Shown here piece by piece: positions 24,678 to 39,600 of a DNA stretch of 64,000 bases. Source of the stretch: Flavobacterium psychrophilum (GTDB lineage: Bacteria; Bacteroidota; Bacteroidia; Flavobacteriales; Flavobacteriaceae). The notes below the pieces were generated by a model. It searched no databases. It had not been told where the DNA came from and saw only the letters and a program-made list of their open reading frames with translations. Numbering within the stretch: position 1 is the first letter of the stretch; each line of letters opens with the position of its first letter. The DNA lies in assembly GCA_001708385.1 (NCBI GenBank), contig CP012388.1, positions 1,364,001 to 1,428,000 of the forward strand. The letters run 5' to 3'. The translations under genes and the position numbers were made by a program.

Positions 24678-27600
24678 TTATCTCATAATATATAACCATC
24701 CTGTTTTTGCTTCGCCATCAATTTCAAGCACATAGAAGTAAGTTCCTGCAGGCAGCTGCTCGCTTCTTCTTACTACTCCGTCTACATTAGCGGTTCCGTC
24801 AAAATCATTCATATAGCCTGATTTCCTGTACACCGGCGATCCGTATCTGTTAAATACTTCCAGCTTATTATTAGGGTACGATTCTATACAGTCTACTCTA
24901 AAGGTGTCGTTTATACCATCTCCGTTAGGCGAGAACTCGTTGAATACTGTTAAACACGAAGGTATAACTGCTACTCTTGCCGTGTTGTTGCTTAAGTTAG
25001 AATCCTGTGGCGATGAGTTTAAGATGGTAACCACATTTTCGTAGTCTCCGCCAAATAACACTTTCGTCTCAATATCTAAAGTAGCATCTATTCCTGCAGG
25101 AAGTTCCGGTATACTCCAAACACCCGTTACAACGTCATAAGAACCGTGGCTCACAATAGCATTTACAAACTCATAACCGCTAGGAAGTGGCTCACTTACA
25201 ATCACATCGGTAAAGGCACTTTGTCCGTCATTACTTACTGTGATGGTAAAAATAACATTTTCGTTAATATTTGGTGCAACTATGTTAACAGTTTTTGTAA
25301 TGCTTAGATCTGAACAGCTAGTAACCTCAATATCAAGGTCTGCCGAAGCAACTCCCGAACATCCGTTAGCATCTGTATAAGAAACACTTACAAAGGCCTG
25401 TCCAACTTCTGTCCACCTTACGGTTACAGTATTGTCTGCAGTTGTTCCACCGGCTATAATATCGCCGCCAACAACATCCCATACATATGCCGTGTTACCA
25501 GCCTGAGTTGTATAGGTAACTTCTTCGCCAAAGCATGCTGTTGGTCCGCCACCTGTTATGGTTGCAGTGCCGCCTTGGTTTATAATTACTGTTACAGCAA
25601 GCCTTGTTGCACTTGCACATCCGTTTACTGTTATAGATGCATAATACGTAGCATTGTTAGTAAGCGGAGCGTTAGCGTTTAGAGGAATACCACCTGTTGC
25701 GGTTGTGTACCAAACTACTCCCGGCTCATTTATCTGGATGTCTGCCAATGTAGGATTGTCTCCTGCACAGAACTCCTGAGTTGTATCTGCCGTAGTTGGC
25801 GTAACACCGTTATTTATAGTTACAGTTATTGCAAGGCGTACTGCGCTTTGGCATCCTGTTGCAGGATCTGTGTACGATGCATAGTATACTGTAGCATTAG
25901 TAAGTGGTGTTGTACCAGCCAACGCTGTACCTCCTGTTGCATCGGTATAGAACACAACTCCGGTTTGGTTTACCTGAAGGCTTGCCACTGTTGGACTATC
26001 TGCCCCACAGAATTCCTGAGTTGTATCGTTCGTTGTTGGTGTAGTACCATTGCTTATAGTTATTGTTACCGCAAGGCGAACAATGCTTTCGCAGCCTGCC
26101 GGCGATACAATAGAACCATAATAGGTTGCACCCGATACCAATGGAGTTGTTGCCGCAATTGGCGTTCCTCCCGCAGAAGTTGCATACCAAACAACGCCCG
26201 GCTCATTTACCTGAATGTTAGCAACCGTAGGGTTGTCTATAGTACAGAATGTCTGAGTCGTATCGTTTGTAGTTGGCGTAGCTCCGTTCTGGATAATTAC
26301 CGTTATTGCCAGTCTCACTGAACTTACACATCCGCCTGCGTTTGTACTTGCTGCGTAGTATATAATTTCGTTAGAAAGAGGTGTTGCAGGATCTACAACT
26401 GTACCTCCTACCGGAGCTGTGTACCAAACTATTCCCTGTCCGTTAACCTGGATATCTGCAACAGTTGGATTATCTGATGCACAGAACGTTTGTATTGTGT
26501 TATTTGTAGTTGGCGCTGTGCCGTTATCTACAGTAACCTGTATTGCCAGCCTTACACTGCTTGCACAGCCTGTTGCAGGATCTGTGTATGATGCATAGTA
26601 AGTTGTACCATTTACAAGCGGTGTGTTAGCTGCCAGAGCCGTACCACCTGTAGCTGTTGTGTAGAATACCACACCAGGCTGGTCTACCTGAATGTTAGCC
26701 ACTGTTGGCGATGTAACCACACAGAATGTTTGTGTAGTATCTGCCGTTGTTGGCGTAACACCCGGGCTAACCGTAACGGTTACCGCAAGCCTTACTGCAC
26801 TTACACAGTTTCCTACTGTTATGCTTCCGTAGTAGGTTGTTCCGTTTACAAGCGGTGCAGTTGCAGGAACTATTGTTCCGCCCGTAGCCGCAGTATACCA
26901 AACCACACCCGGCTCATTTGCCTGTAGGTTAGCCACTGTTGGTGCATCTATAGTACAGAAAGCCTGAGTAGCATTGTTAGTAGTAGGCGTTGGAGCACTG
27001 TTTACCGTAATTGTCACTGCTAAGCGTACTGCACTTGTACAGCCTGTTGCTGCATCGGTTAACGAAGCGTAGTATGTTGCACCGCTTACAAGCACTGTAG
27101 TATTAGGTACTACTGTACCACCTGTAGCTGCTGTGTACCAAACCACACCTGTTTCGTTTACCTGTATGTTAGCTACTGTTGGATTTGTTACCGAACAGAA
27201 ATCCTGAGTAGTATCTAAAGTAGTTGGCGTTGGCGCATTACCTACTGTTACCGTTACCGCAAGCCTTACAGCACTTGTACAGCCTGTTGTAGCGTTAGTT
27301 AACGATGCGTAGTAAGTAGTTCCTGAAACCAGTGCCGTAGTGTTAGCAACTACCGTACCTCCTGTTGCAGCTGTGTACCAAACCACACCTGCCTCATTTA
27401 CCTGTATGTTTGCTACCGTAGGATTGCTTGTTAAACAGAAATCCTGAGTAGTATCTGTGGTAGTTGGCGTTGGTGCATCGGTTACTGTAACCGTTACTGC
27501 CAGTCTTACCGAACTTGTACAACCAGATGTCGCGTTAACAAGAGCTCCGTAATAAGTGGTTCCGTTTACCAGTGCCGTTGTAGCAGGTAAAGCAGTTCCG

Positions 27601-30600
27601 CCTGTAGCAGTTGTAAACCATAGTACACCTGTCTGGTTCACCTGTATGCTTGCAACCGTTGGGCTGTTAGCTACACAGAAGTCCTGAGTACTATCGTTGG
27701 TTGTAGGAGTTGGCGCATCAGAAACTGTTACAGTCACTGCTAGCCTTACTGCGCTGATACAACCTGTACCTGCATCGGCTAACGATCCGTAATAGGTAGT
27801 TCCTGAAACCAGTGCTGTAGTATTCGAAACAATTGTTCCGCCTACTGCTGCGGTATACCACACCACACCCGTTTCGTTCACTTGTATATTAGCGACTGTA
27901 GGACTGTTAGCCACACAGAAGTCTTGAGTAGTGTCAGTCGTTGTAGGTGTTGGTGCATTACCAACAGTTACTGTTACCGCAAGGCGAACTGCACTGATAC
28001 ATCCTGTACCTGCATCGGTTAACGAACCGTAATAGGTTGTTCCGTTTACAAGTGCTGCTGTATTAGCAACTACTGTTCCGCCTGTTGCTGCTGTATACCA
28101 AACCACTCCTGCCTCGTTTACCTGTATGTTGCCTACTGTAGGGTTTGTTACCGAACAGAAGTCCTGAGTAGTATCTAAAGTTGTAGGTGTTGGCGCATTG
28201 CCCACTGTTACTGTAACAGCTAAGCGTACTGCGCTTCCACATCCTGTAGCAGGATCAACCAATGAACCGTAATATGTTGTACCAGATACAAGCGGCGTAG
28301 TATTAGCTACAAGTGTTCCGCCTGTTGCAGCAGTATACCATACCACTCCGGTTTGGTTTACCTGAATGCTGCCTACTGTTGGCGCATTTACAAAACAGAA
28401 ATCCTGAGTTGTATCTGCAGTAGTTGGCGTTGGCGCATTGCCTACCGTTACTGCTACCGCAAGTCGCACTGCGCTTATACAGCCTGTACCTGCATCTGTT
28501 AATGATGCATAATACGTACCGCTTACAAGGGCTGTAGTGTTAGGCACTATCGTTCCGCCTGTAGCTGCTGTGTACCAAACCACTCCAGCCTCGTTCACCT
28601 GGATATTTGCAACGGTTGGACTTTCTGACTGACAGAAGTTTTGTGAAGCATTGTTTGTAGTTGGCGTTGGTGCGTTGCCCACGGTCACTGTAACCGCTAA
28701 ACGTACTGCACTTGTACAACCTGTTGCTGCATCTGTTAATGAAGCGTAATATGTTGTACCGCTTACAAGAGCTGTAGTATTGGCTACTACTGTGCCACCT
28801 GTTGCAGCTGTGTACCAAACTACTCCGGTTTCATTTACCTGAATGTTAGCTACTGTTGGATTGTTAATAAGACAGAAGTCCTGTGTAGCATCAAGCGTTG
28901 TAGGTGTTGGAGCATCGCCAACGGTTACTGTAACCGCTAAGCGTACCGAACTTGTACAGCCTGTTGCAACATCTGTTAATGATGCGTAATATGTTGTTCC
29001 GCTTACAAGCGCTGTTGTATTCGGTACTATTGTACCACCTGTTGCGGCGGTGTACCAAACTACCCCAGCCTCGTTTACCTGTATGTTAGCTACTGTCGGG
29101 TTGTTTACCAAACAGAAATCCTGAGTAGTGTCGTTCGTAGTAGGTGTTGGTGCGTTACCTACGGTTACTGTTACAGCAAGCCTTACTGAACTGATACAAC
29201 CTGTACCTGCATCGGTTAGCGATGCATAATACGTTGTTCCGCTTACAAGGGCTGTAGTGTTAGGCACTATAGTTCCGCCCATAGCTGCTGTGTACCAAAC
29301 CACACCTGCCTCGTTCACCTGGATATTTGCAACGGTTGGACTTTCTGACTGACAGAAGTCTTGTGAAGCATTGTTTGTAGTTGGCGTTGGTGCGTTGCCC
29401 ACGGTCACTGTAACCGCTAAACGTACTGCACTTGTACAGCCTGTCGCCGCATCTGTTAATGATGCATAATAGGTAGTCCCGTTTACAAGGGCTGTAGTAT
29501 TGGCTACTATAGTTCCGCCTGTTGCAGCAGTGTACCAAACAACACCAGCTTCGTTTACCTGAATGTTAGCTACTGTCGGGTTATTTACCAGACAGAAGTC
29601 CTGAGTAGTATCAAGCGTTGTAGGTGTCGGAGCATCGCCTACGGTTACGGTTACCGCTAAGCGTACTGCACTGATACAACCTGTTGGTCCATCTGCTAAT
29701 GAAGCGTAATATGTTGTTCCGCTTACAAGCGCTGTTGTATTTGGCACTATTATACCGCCCATTGCAGCTGTATACCAAACTACGCCTGTTTCATTTACCT
29801 GTATGTTAGCTACCGTAGGATTGTTTGTTAAACAGAAATCCTGAGTGGTATCATTTGTACTCGGTGTTGGCGCGTTGCCCACAGTTACTGTTACAGCCAG
29901 ACGAACTGAACTAATACAACCTGTACCTGCATCTGTTAATGATGCATAATACGTACCGCTTACGAGCGCTGTAGTATTAGATACTACTGTACTGCCTGTT
30001 GCAGCTGTGTACCAAACTACACCTGCCTCGTTCACCTGGATATTTGCAACTGTTGGGTTGTTTACCAAACAGAAATCCTGAGTAGTATCAAGCGTCGTAG
30101 GCGTTGGTGCATCGCCTACAGTTACTGTAACTGCTAAGCGTACTGCACTCGTACAACCTGTTGTTGCATCTGTTAGCGAAGCATAGTAGGTTGTTCCACT
30201 CACAAGGGCTGTAGTAGTAGCGACTATAGTTCCACCCGTTGCTGCTGTATACCAAACCACTCCGGTTTCATTTACCTGGATACTTGCAACTGTTGGGTTG
30301 TTTACCAGACAGAAGTCCTGAGTAGTGTCGTTTGTAGTTGGTGTCGGTGCATCACCCACGGTTACTGTAACCGCTAGGCGTACTGCACTTGTACAGCCTG
30401 TTATTCCGTCGGTTAACGATGCATAGTATGTAGTACCGGATGCCAGTGGCGTAGTGTCAGGCACTACTGTACCACCTGTTGCAGCCGTGTACCAAACAAC
30501 ACCTGTTTCGTTTACCTGTATGTTAGCTACCGTAGGATTATTTGCTAAACAGAAATCCTGAGTAGTGTCTCCTGTTGTTGGCGTTGGTGCATTACCCACG

Positions 30601-33600
30601 GTCACTGTTACCGCAAGACGTACTGAACTGATACAACCTGTACCTGCATCTGTTAATGATGCATAATACGTACCGCTTACAAGTGCTGTAGTATTTGGCA
30701 CTATAGTTCCGCCCGTTGCTGCTGTGTACCAAACTACACCTGCCTCGTTCACCTGGATATTTGCAACTGTTGGGTTGTTTACCAGACAGAAGTCCTGAGT
30801 AGTATCAAGCGTTGTAGGTGTTGGCGCATCGCCTACAGTTACTGTAACTGCTAAGCGTACTGCACTCGTACAGCCTGTTGTTGCATCGGTTAGCGAAGCA
30901 TAATAGGTTGTTCCACTCACAAGGGCTGTAGTGGTAGCGACTATAGTTCCGCCCGTTGCAGCTGTATACCAAACTACTCCGGTTTCATTCACCTGGATAT
31001 TTGCAACTGTTGGATTATTTACCAGACAGAAGTCCTGAGTAGTATCGTTTGTAGTTGGTGTCGGTGCATCACCCACGGTTACCGTAACCGCAAGGCGTAC
31101 TGCACTGATACAGCCTGTTGGCCCATCTGCTAATGAAGCGTAATATGTTGTTCCGCTTACAAGCGCTGTTGTATTCGGTACTATTGTACCACCTGTTGCG
31201 GCGGTGTACCAAACTACCCCAGCCTCGTTTACCTGTATGTTAGCTACTGTTGGATTATTTACCAGACAGAAGTCCTGAGTACTATCTAATGTAGTTGGTG
31301 TTGGCGCATTACCCACGGTCACTGTTACCGCAAGACGTACTGAACTGATACAACCTGTACCTGCATCTGTTAATGATGCATAATACGTACCGCTTACAAG
31401 TGCTGTAGTATTTGGCACTATAGTTCCGCCCGTAGCTGCTGTGTACCAAACCACACCTGCCTCATTTACCTGGATACTTGCTACTGTTGGGTTGTTTGCT
31501 AAACAGAAGTCCTGAGTAGTATCTAATGTAGTTGGCGTTGGTGCATCGGTTACTGTTACCGTTACTGCTAAACGTACAGAGCTTGTACAGCCTGATATTG
31601 CGTTAACAAGAGCTCCGTAATATGTTGCTCCGTCTACCAATGCTGTTGTAGCAGGTAAAGCAGCTCCGCCTGTAGCAGTTGTAAACCAAATTACACCTGA
31701 CTGGTTAACCTGAAGGTTGGCTACTGTAGGATTGTTTATTACACAGAAATCCTGAGTAGTATCATTAGTTGTAGGCGTTGGCGCGTCAGAAACTGTTACA
31801 GTTACTGCTAGCCTTACTGCACTTATACAACCTGTACCTGCATCGGTTAACGATCCGTAGTAAGTAGTTCCTGAAACTAGTGCCGTAGTATTCGGAACAA
31901 TTGTTCCGCCTACTGCTGCGGTATACCATACCACGCCTGTTTCATTTACCTGTATATTACCTACTGTCGGGTTGTTTGTTAAACAGAAGTCCTGAGTACT
32001 ATCTAAAGTTGTAGGTGTTGGCGCATTACCAACTGTTACTGTTACCGCAAGGCGAACTGCACTAATACATCCTGTGCCTGCATCGGTTAACGAACCATAG
32101 TATGTCGTTCCGTTTACAAGTGCTGCTGTATTAGCAACTACTGTTCCGCCTGTGGCAGCAGTATACCATATAACCCCTGTTTCGTTTACCTGAATATTTC
32201 CTACCGTAGGGTTTGTTACCGTACAGAAATCCTGCGTAGTATCAAGTGTTGTAGGTGTTGGAGCATCTCCAACAGTTACAGTTACCGCAAGGCGAACTGC
32301 ACTTATACAACCTGATGCTGCATCGGTTAACGATCCGTAATAGGTAGTTCCACTTACAAGCGGTGTAGTGTTAGCTACAATAGTTCCGCCTGTGGCAGCG
32401 GTATACCATACCACTCCTGTTTGGTTTACCTGAATATTACCAACTGTTGGCGCATTTACAAAACAGAAATCCTGAGTTGTATCTGCTGTAGTTGGCGTTG
32501 GCGCATTACCTACTGTCACTGTAACAGCTAAGCGTACTGCACTTATACAGCCTGATACTGCATCTGTTAATGATGCATAATACGTACCGCTTACAAGTGC
32601 GGTAGTGTCTGGCACTATAGTTCCGCCTGTAGCTGATGTGTACCAAACTACTCCCGGCTCATTTACCTGGATATCTGCAACGGTTGGACTTTCTGACTGA
32701 CAGAAGTCTTGCGATGTAGTATTTGTAGTCGGTGTTGGGGCATTGCCTACAGTGACTGTTACTGCAAGGCGAACTGCGCTGATACAACCTGTACCTGCAT
32801 CTGTTAATGAAGCGTAATATGTTGTTCCACTTACAAGGGCTGTAGTATTAGGAACTACAGTTCCGCCTGTTGCTGCTGTATACCAAACTACTCCGGTTTC
32901 ATTTACCTGAATGTTAGCTACTGTTGGATTGTTAACAAGACAGAAGTCCTGAGTAGCATCAAGCGTTGTAGGTGTCGGAGCATCGCCAACGGTTACTGTA
33001 ACCGCTAAGCGTACCGAGCTTGTACAGCCTGTTGCATCGTTAGTAAGTGCGCCGTAGTATGTTGTACCATCTACAAGAGCTGTAGTATTAGGTACTACTG
33101 TACCGCCAGTTGCAGTTGTATACCAAATAACTCCTGTTTCATTCACCTGGATGCTTGCAACTGTAGGGTTGTTTACCAGACAGAAGTCCTGAGTGGCATC
33201 GTTTGTAGTTGGTGTTGGGGCATCGGTAATTGTAATAGTTACCGCAAGCCTTACCGAACTGATACAACCTGTTACCGCATCGGTTAGCACTCCGTAATAT
33301 GTAGTGCCTGATACTAAAGGCGTACCAGGAAGCAATACTGTACCACCTACAGGAGCACTGTACCATGTAACATCCGGCTCATTTACCTGAATGTCTGCAA
33401 TAGTTGTAGAATCTGTAACACATAAGTTTTGTGTGTTGTCCAGTGTTGTTGGCGTTGGCACATCATCTACAGTTACTGTTACTGCAAGGCGTACTGCGCT
33501 TTCGCAACCGTCTACCACTAAAGCACCGTAGTATGTGTTTCCGTCAATTAGCGAATCTGTGTTAGGAACTACAGTACCACCCGTTGACGCTGTGTACCAT

Positions 33601-36600
33601 ATAACACCCGGCTCGTTTACCTGGATGCTGGCAACGGTAGGGTTATTGGCAAGACAGAAATCCTGGGTGGTGTCTGCAGTTGTAGGTGTTGGCGCATCGC
33701 CAACTGTTACTGTTACTGCCAGTCTTACTGAGCTCGAACAGCCGTTTGCAGCTGTTACCGAAGCGTAGTAAGTTCCGGAAACTAAAGCCGCAGTAGCAGG
33801 AACAATGTTTCCTCCTGTTGCTGCATCATAGAATACTACACCCGTTTCGTTTACCTGGATGCTGGCAACCGTTGGGTAATTAGCACTACAAAATGCCTGC
33901 GGATTAGTAATGGTTGTAGGCGTTGGCGCATCGTTAAGCTGCACTGCAATCGCCAGCCTTACCGGGCTTTCGCAATTGTCAGCGGTTCTAAACTGTGCTG
34001 CATAATATGTTGTGCCGTTAACCAAAAGTGTAGTTGCTGGCAATGCTGTACCGCCTGTAGCAGCTGCATACCATCTTATATCTGTTTCTACTACTTCAAG
34101 GTCTGCTATTGTAGGTGCATCTGCAACACAAAATACCTGTGTAGGCTCTAATGTTGTAGGCGTAGCTACAGGATTTATTAAACAATCGTCGCAAATTGTA
34201 CCAACGTTGTTGTAGTTTCCTTCATAATAGTTATCAAGTACAAATACATCGGCAATATAGTTATTAAAGTCACCGTTAGCCATTCCGGGATCTGTAGACT
34301 GAGGATCGCTGTCGTTATTAAATAACCTTACACCTTCCACACAGCACTGCCCGCCCGGCAATGTGAATGTAAATAACAATAACTCCTGACCTGCCTGGAA
34401 GTTTACCATAGAACCGTTTGAGGTTACAGCATGGAAATCGTTAGCAGGTGCCGCTGCCGGAGCAAATACTCTCGAAGCATCTGTCCATACACCGCCATTA
34501 ACCGTTATAATTGGTAGTGCAACATCTGCTATAGTTGACGGAAGCAATATGCCTGCCTGTGTACCACCCGCTATAAAGAAGTTTGAAGCACTAAAATTAG
34601 GTCGTGCATATACTGCATACGTACATGTAGCAGGGTCAAATTTAAGTGTGTACTCAATTTGTGGCGTTATAGTACAGTTAGGGTTACCCGGATTAGGGCT
34701 GCATGGGTTAAGCGGATTGCTGCCTGCTATTACCTCATCACCATCATTTATACCATCACCATCGGTATCGGCAACTGTAGGATTGGTTCCGATAGTTGCT
34801 TCTTCCGAATTAGAAAGTCCGTCGTTATCCTGGTCACACGTAGGTGATCCCTGATTTGGAGAACATGCATCTAACGGATCGCTCGCATTGGTAACCTCAT
34901 CACCATCAAGTATACCATCACCATCGGTGTCGGCTACCAGTGGGTTAGTACCTAAGGCTGCTTCCTGAGCATTGGTAAGTCCGTCACCATCCTGGTCGCA
35001 AAATGCCAAGGTGCCGTTAGGGCTACATCCGTCAAGCGGATTACTACCGTTTGCCACTTCTGTTCCGTCGTCTATACCGTCGCCATCGGTGTCGGCTACT
35101 GTAGGGTTAGTACCTAATGTAGCTTCCTGGGCATTGGTAAGTCCGTCGCCATCCTGGTCACAGCCGGCAAAGTTTAAGTTAGGGCTACATGGGCTTAACG
35201 GATTACTGCCATTCGTAACCTCTACCCCGTCGTTTATTCCATCTCCATCAGTATCGGCAAGTGTTGGGTTAGTGCCCAGCGTCGCTTCCTGCTGATTCGT
35301 AAGGCCGTCACCATCCTGATCACAGGTTGGGAAGTTTGCATTTGGTGAACAAGGACTTAACGGATTACTACCCGCAGTAACCTCATCGCCATCGTTTACA
35401 CCATCGCTGTCTGTATCGGCGTTCATTGGGTTTGTACCCAAGGCAATTTCCTGTTGATTAGTAAGTCCGTCACCATCCTGATCGCAAGTTGGGAAGTTAC
35501 TGTTAGGGCTACATGCGCTTAGCGGATCTGAACCAGCTGCTACCTCTGCCCCATCAAGGAAACCATCTCCATCTGTATCCGGGTTTGCAGGGTCTGTACC
35601 CAGTGCAACCTCATCTGCAAAGCTAAGGCCGTCGCCATCCTGGTCGCATGCCGGCGAATTAGGATTTGGAGAACATGGATTTACAGGATCGCTACCTCCG
35701 GCTACCTCATCACCATCATTTATGCTATCGCCATCGGTATCGGCAACTGTAGGATTTGTTCCTGCTGCTGCTTCCTCGGCATTTGTAAGTCCGTCATTAT
35801 CCTGATCACACAATGGTGAAAGCAGGTTTGGAGAACAAGGGTTTAGCGGATCTGAACCTGCTGTTACCTCTGCGCCATCCAAAATACCATCACCATCGGT
35901 ATCTGCAATTGTAGGGTTTGTGCCTAATATCGCTTCGTCGGCATTGCTTAGTCCGTCGCCATCCTGATCACAGGTTGGGAAGTTAGCATCCGGCGAACAT
36001 GGGCTTAGCGGGTTACTGCCTGCTGTTACCTCTGCACCGTCGTTTATTCCATCTCCGTCTGTATCGGCAACCGTAGGGTTAGTACCTAAGGCAATTTCCT
36101 GAGCGTTGGTTAACCCGTCACCGTCCTGGTCGCAGCTTGCAAAGTTTGCATTTGGTGAACATGCGCTTAGCGGATCGCTGCCTGCTGTTACCTCTGCGCC
36201 ATCATTTATTCCGTCGCCATCTGTATCGGCAGCGTTAGGGTTTGTCCCTAAAGCAGCTTCATCGGCGTTACTTAATCCATCATTATCCTGATCACAGGTT
36301 GGGAAGTTAGCGTTTGGTGAACATGCGCTAAGCGGATTACTGCCCGCTGTTACTTCAGCGCCATCAGGAATTCCATCTCCGTCAGTATCAGCAACGGTAG
36401 GGTTTGTTCCTAAAATTGCTTCCTGTGCATTTGTAAGTCCGTCACCATCCTGGTCACATAAAGGAGAAAGAAGGTTTGGCGAACATGGGCTTAGCGGATC
36501 TGAGCCTGCTGTTACCTCTGCACCATCTAAAATACCATCTCCATCGGTATCTGCAACGGTAGGGTTTGTACCATTTACAGTTTCCTGATCGTTAGTAAGA

Positions 36601-39600
36601 CCATCGTTATCCTGATCACACGCAGCCGAATTTGTATTTGGCGAACATGCGTTTAACGGATTGCTGCCCGATATTACCTCTGCACCGTCAGGAATAGTAT
36701 CACCATCTGTATCGGCAACTAAAGGGTTCGTTCCCAGAGCTGCTTCCTGAGCGTTTGTAAGTCCGTCACCATCCTGATCACACAGCGGTGAAAGCGGATT
36801 TGGTGAACATGGGCTTAACGGATCTGAACCCGCCGCTACCTCTGCACCATCAAGAATACCATCACCATCAGTATCGGCTACTGTAGGGTTTGTCCCGTTT
36901 GCTGCCTCGTCCTGGTTAGTAAGCCCGTCATTATCCTGATCACATAAAGCTGAATTTGCATTTGGTGAACATGGATTTAAAGGGTTACTGCCACTTGCAA
37001 ATTCTGCACCATCACTAATTGTGTCACCATCGGTGTCAGCAATTGTAGGATTGGTACCTAAAGCTGCTTCCTGAGCATTGGTAAGTCCGTCACCATCCTG
37101 ATCACACAATGATGATAGCGGATTTGGAGAACATGGGCTTAGCGGATCTGAACCTGCCAGTACCTCTGCACCATCAAGAATACCATCACCATCGGTGTCG
37201 GCTACTGTAGGGTTTGTTCCATTCGCAACTTCATCCTGATTGGTAAGCCCGTCATTATCCTGGTCGCACAACGGCGAGTTAAGATTTGGCGAACAAGCAT
37301 TTAGCGGATCCGAGCCTGATGTTACCTCTACACCATCCGGTATAGTATCGCCATCGGTATCGGCAATTATAGGATTTGTACCTGCTGAAGCTTCTTGTAA
37401 ATTTGTAAGTCCGTCATTATCCTGATCACAAAGACCCGCTAACGGATTAGGGATACATGGATTCGTATCGTCCGGATCTGTTACTGCCGGCACACCATCG
37501 TGATCATCATCTGTAGGACAGCCTGCTGAAGGAACAGGGCTGCAAGGATCTAATGGGTTACTGCCTGCTGCTACTTCTGCACCATCATTTATAGTATCAC
37601 CATCAGTATCGGCTACAAGCGGATTGGTTCCGATTCCTGCTTCCTGAGTATTTGTAAGTCCGTCACTATCCTGGTCGCATGGACCGGCTGACAGATTTGG
37701 AGAACATGGGTTTAACGGATCTGAGCCCGCTGTTACCTCTGCACCATCCAAAATGCCGTCACCATCGGTATCGGCAACAAGCGGATTAGTTCCGGCTGTT
37801 ATTTCCTGTGCATTGGTTAACCCGTCTCCATCTGTATCACATAAAGGTGAAGCTGCACTTGGTGAACATGGGTTTAACGGATCACTTCCGTTTACTACCT
37901 CAGCACCGTCGTTTACACCATCACCATCGGTATCTGCAACTATAGGGTTTGTACCTATAGTAGCTTCCTGAGCATTTGTAAGTCCGTCTGCGTCCTGGTC
38001 ACACAGTGGTGAAAGCGGATTCGGTGAACATGGGCTTAACGGATCTGAGCCCGCTGTTACCTCTGCACCATCTAAAATGCCATCACCATCGGTATCTGCA
38101 ACTGTAGGGTTGGTACCTGCTGCAGTTTCCTGAGCATTGGTTAACCCATCACCGTCCTGGTCACATAGTGAAGAGCCTACACTTGGCGAACATGGGTTCA
38201 ACGGATCTGAACCTGCTGTTACCTCTGCACCGTCACTTACACCATCACCATCAGTATCACCAACAGTAGGGTTTGTGCCTATTGTAGCTTCCTGAACGTT
38301 GGTAAGTCCGTCTCCATCCTGGTCACATAATGGAGAATTAACATCCGGTGAACATGCGCTTAGCGGATCAGATCCTGCTGTTACTTCATCACCATCGTTT
38401 ATACCATCGCCATCGGTATCGGCTATTGCAGGATTTGTACCTGCTGTAATTTCTTCATTATAATTAAGTCCGTCACCGTCCTGGTCACATGAAGCCGAAT
38501 TGATATTAGGCGAACATGGATTTAATGGATCTGAACCTCCTGCTACTTCCGCACCATCGTTTACACCATCGCCATCCGTGTCACCAACCGTAGGGTTAGT
38601 TCCTACAGATGCTTCCTGGGTATTAGTAAGCCCGTCACCATCCTGGTCACATGGGCCTGCCGCCGGGCTTGGCGAACATGGGTTTAACGGATCGCTTCCG
38701 GCAGTAACCTCAGCACCATCAAGAATACCGTCACCATCGGTGTCGGCAACCAGCGGATTTGTTCCGGCTGTAATTTCCTGATCGTTTGTAAGGCCATCAC
38801 CATCCTGGTCGCACGCAGATGAGGCAGCGTTTGGCGAACATGCATTTAATGGATTAGAACCTGCTGTTACCTCAGCACCATCAGCAATACCATCACCGTC
38901 AGTGTCAGCAACTGTAGGGTTAGTGCCTATAGCCGCTTCCTGAGTATTGGTAAGTCCATCTGCATCCTGATCACAAGGACCGGCTGCCGGGTTTGGTGAA
39001 CATGGGTTTATAGGATCTGATCCTGCGGTTACCTCAGCACCATCTAAAATGCCATCACCATCGGTATCGGCAACTGTAGGATTGGTTCCTGCTGCGGCTT
39101 CCTGAGCATTGGTAAGTCCGTCTCCATCCTGGTCACACGTTGGTGAAGTAGCGCTTGGCGAACATGCATTTAACGGATCACTTCCGTTAGCTACTTCTGT
39201 TCCGTCGTTTACGCCGTCACCATCTGTATCGGCAACTGTAGGATTTGTCCCTGCCGTTGCTTCCTCATCATTGGTAAGACCGTCATTATCCTGATCGCAA
39301 ACAGGCGAATTTACATCGGGCGAACACGCATTTAGCGGATCACTTCCGTTAGTTACTTCAAGTCCGTCATTGATTCCATCACCGTCAGTATCGGCAACCG
39401 TAGGGTTTGTTCCTGCTGTTGCTTCCTGTGCATTGGTTAGTCCGTCGCCATCCTGGTCGCACAAAGGCGAATTAAGGTTTGGCGAACATGGGCTTAACGG
39501 ATTACTTCCGCCTGTAACCTCTGCACCATCCAAAATGCCATCACCATCGGTATCTGCGATTGTAGGGTTTGTTCCCGCTGCAGCTTCCTGGGTATTTGTA

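Noticed and set aside
25580..34170. CRISPR-like periodic array
   Set aside because: The period is about 240 bp, the whole unit is coding with an uninterrupted frame, and there are no short repeats separated by unique spacers.
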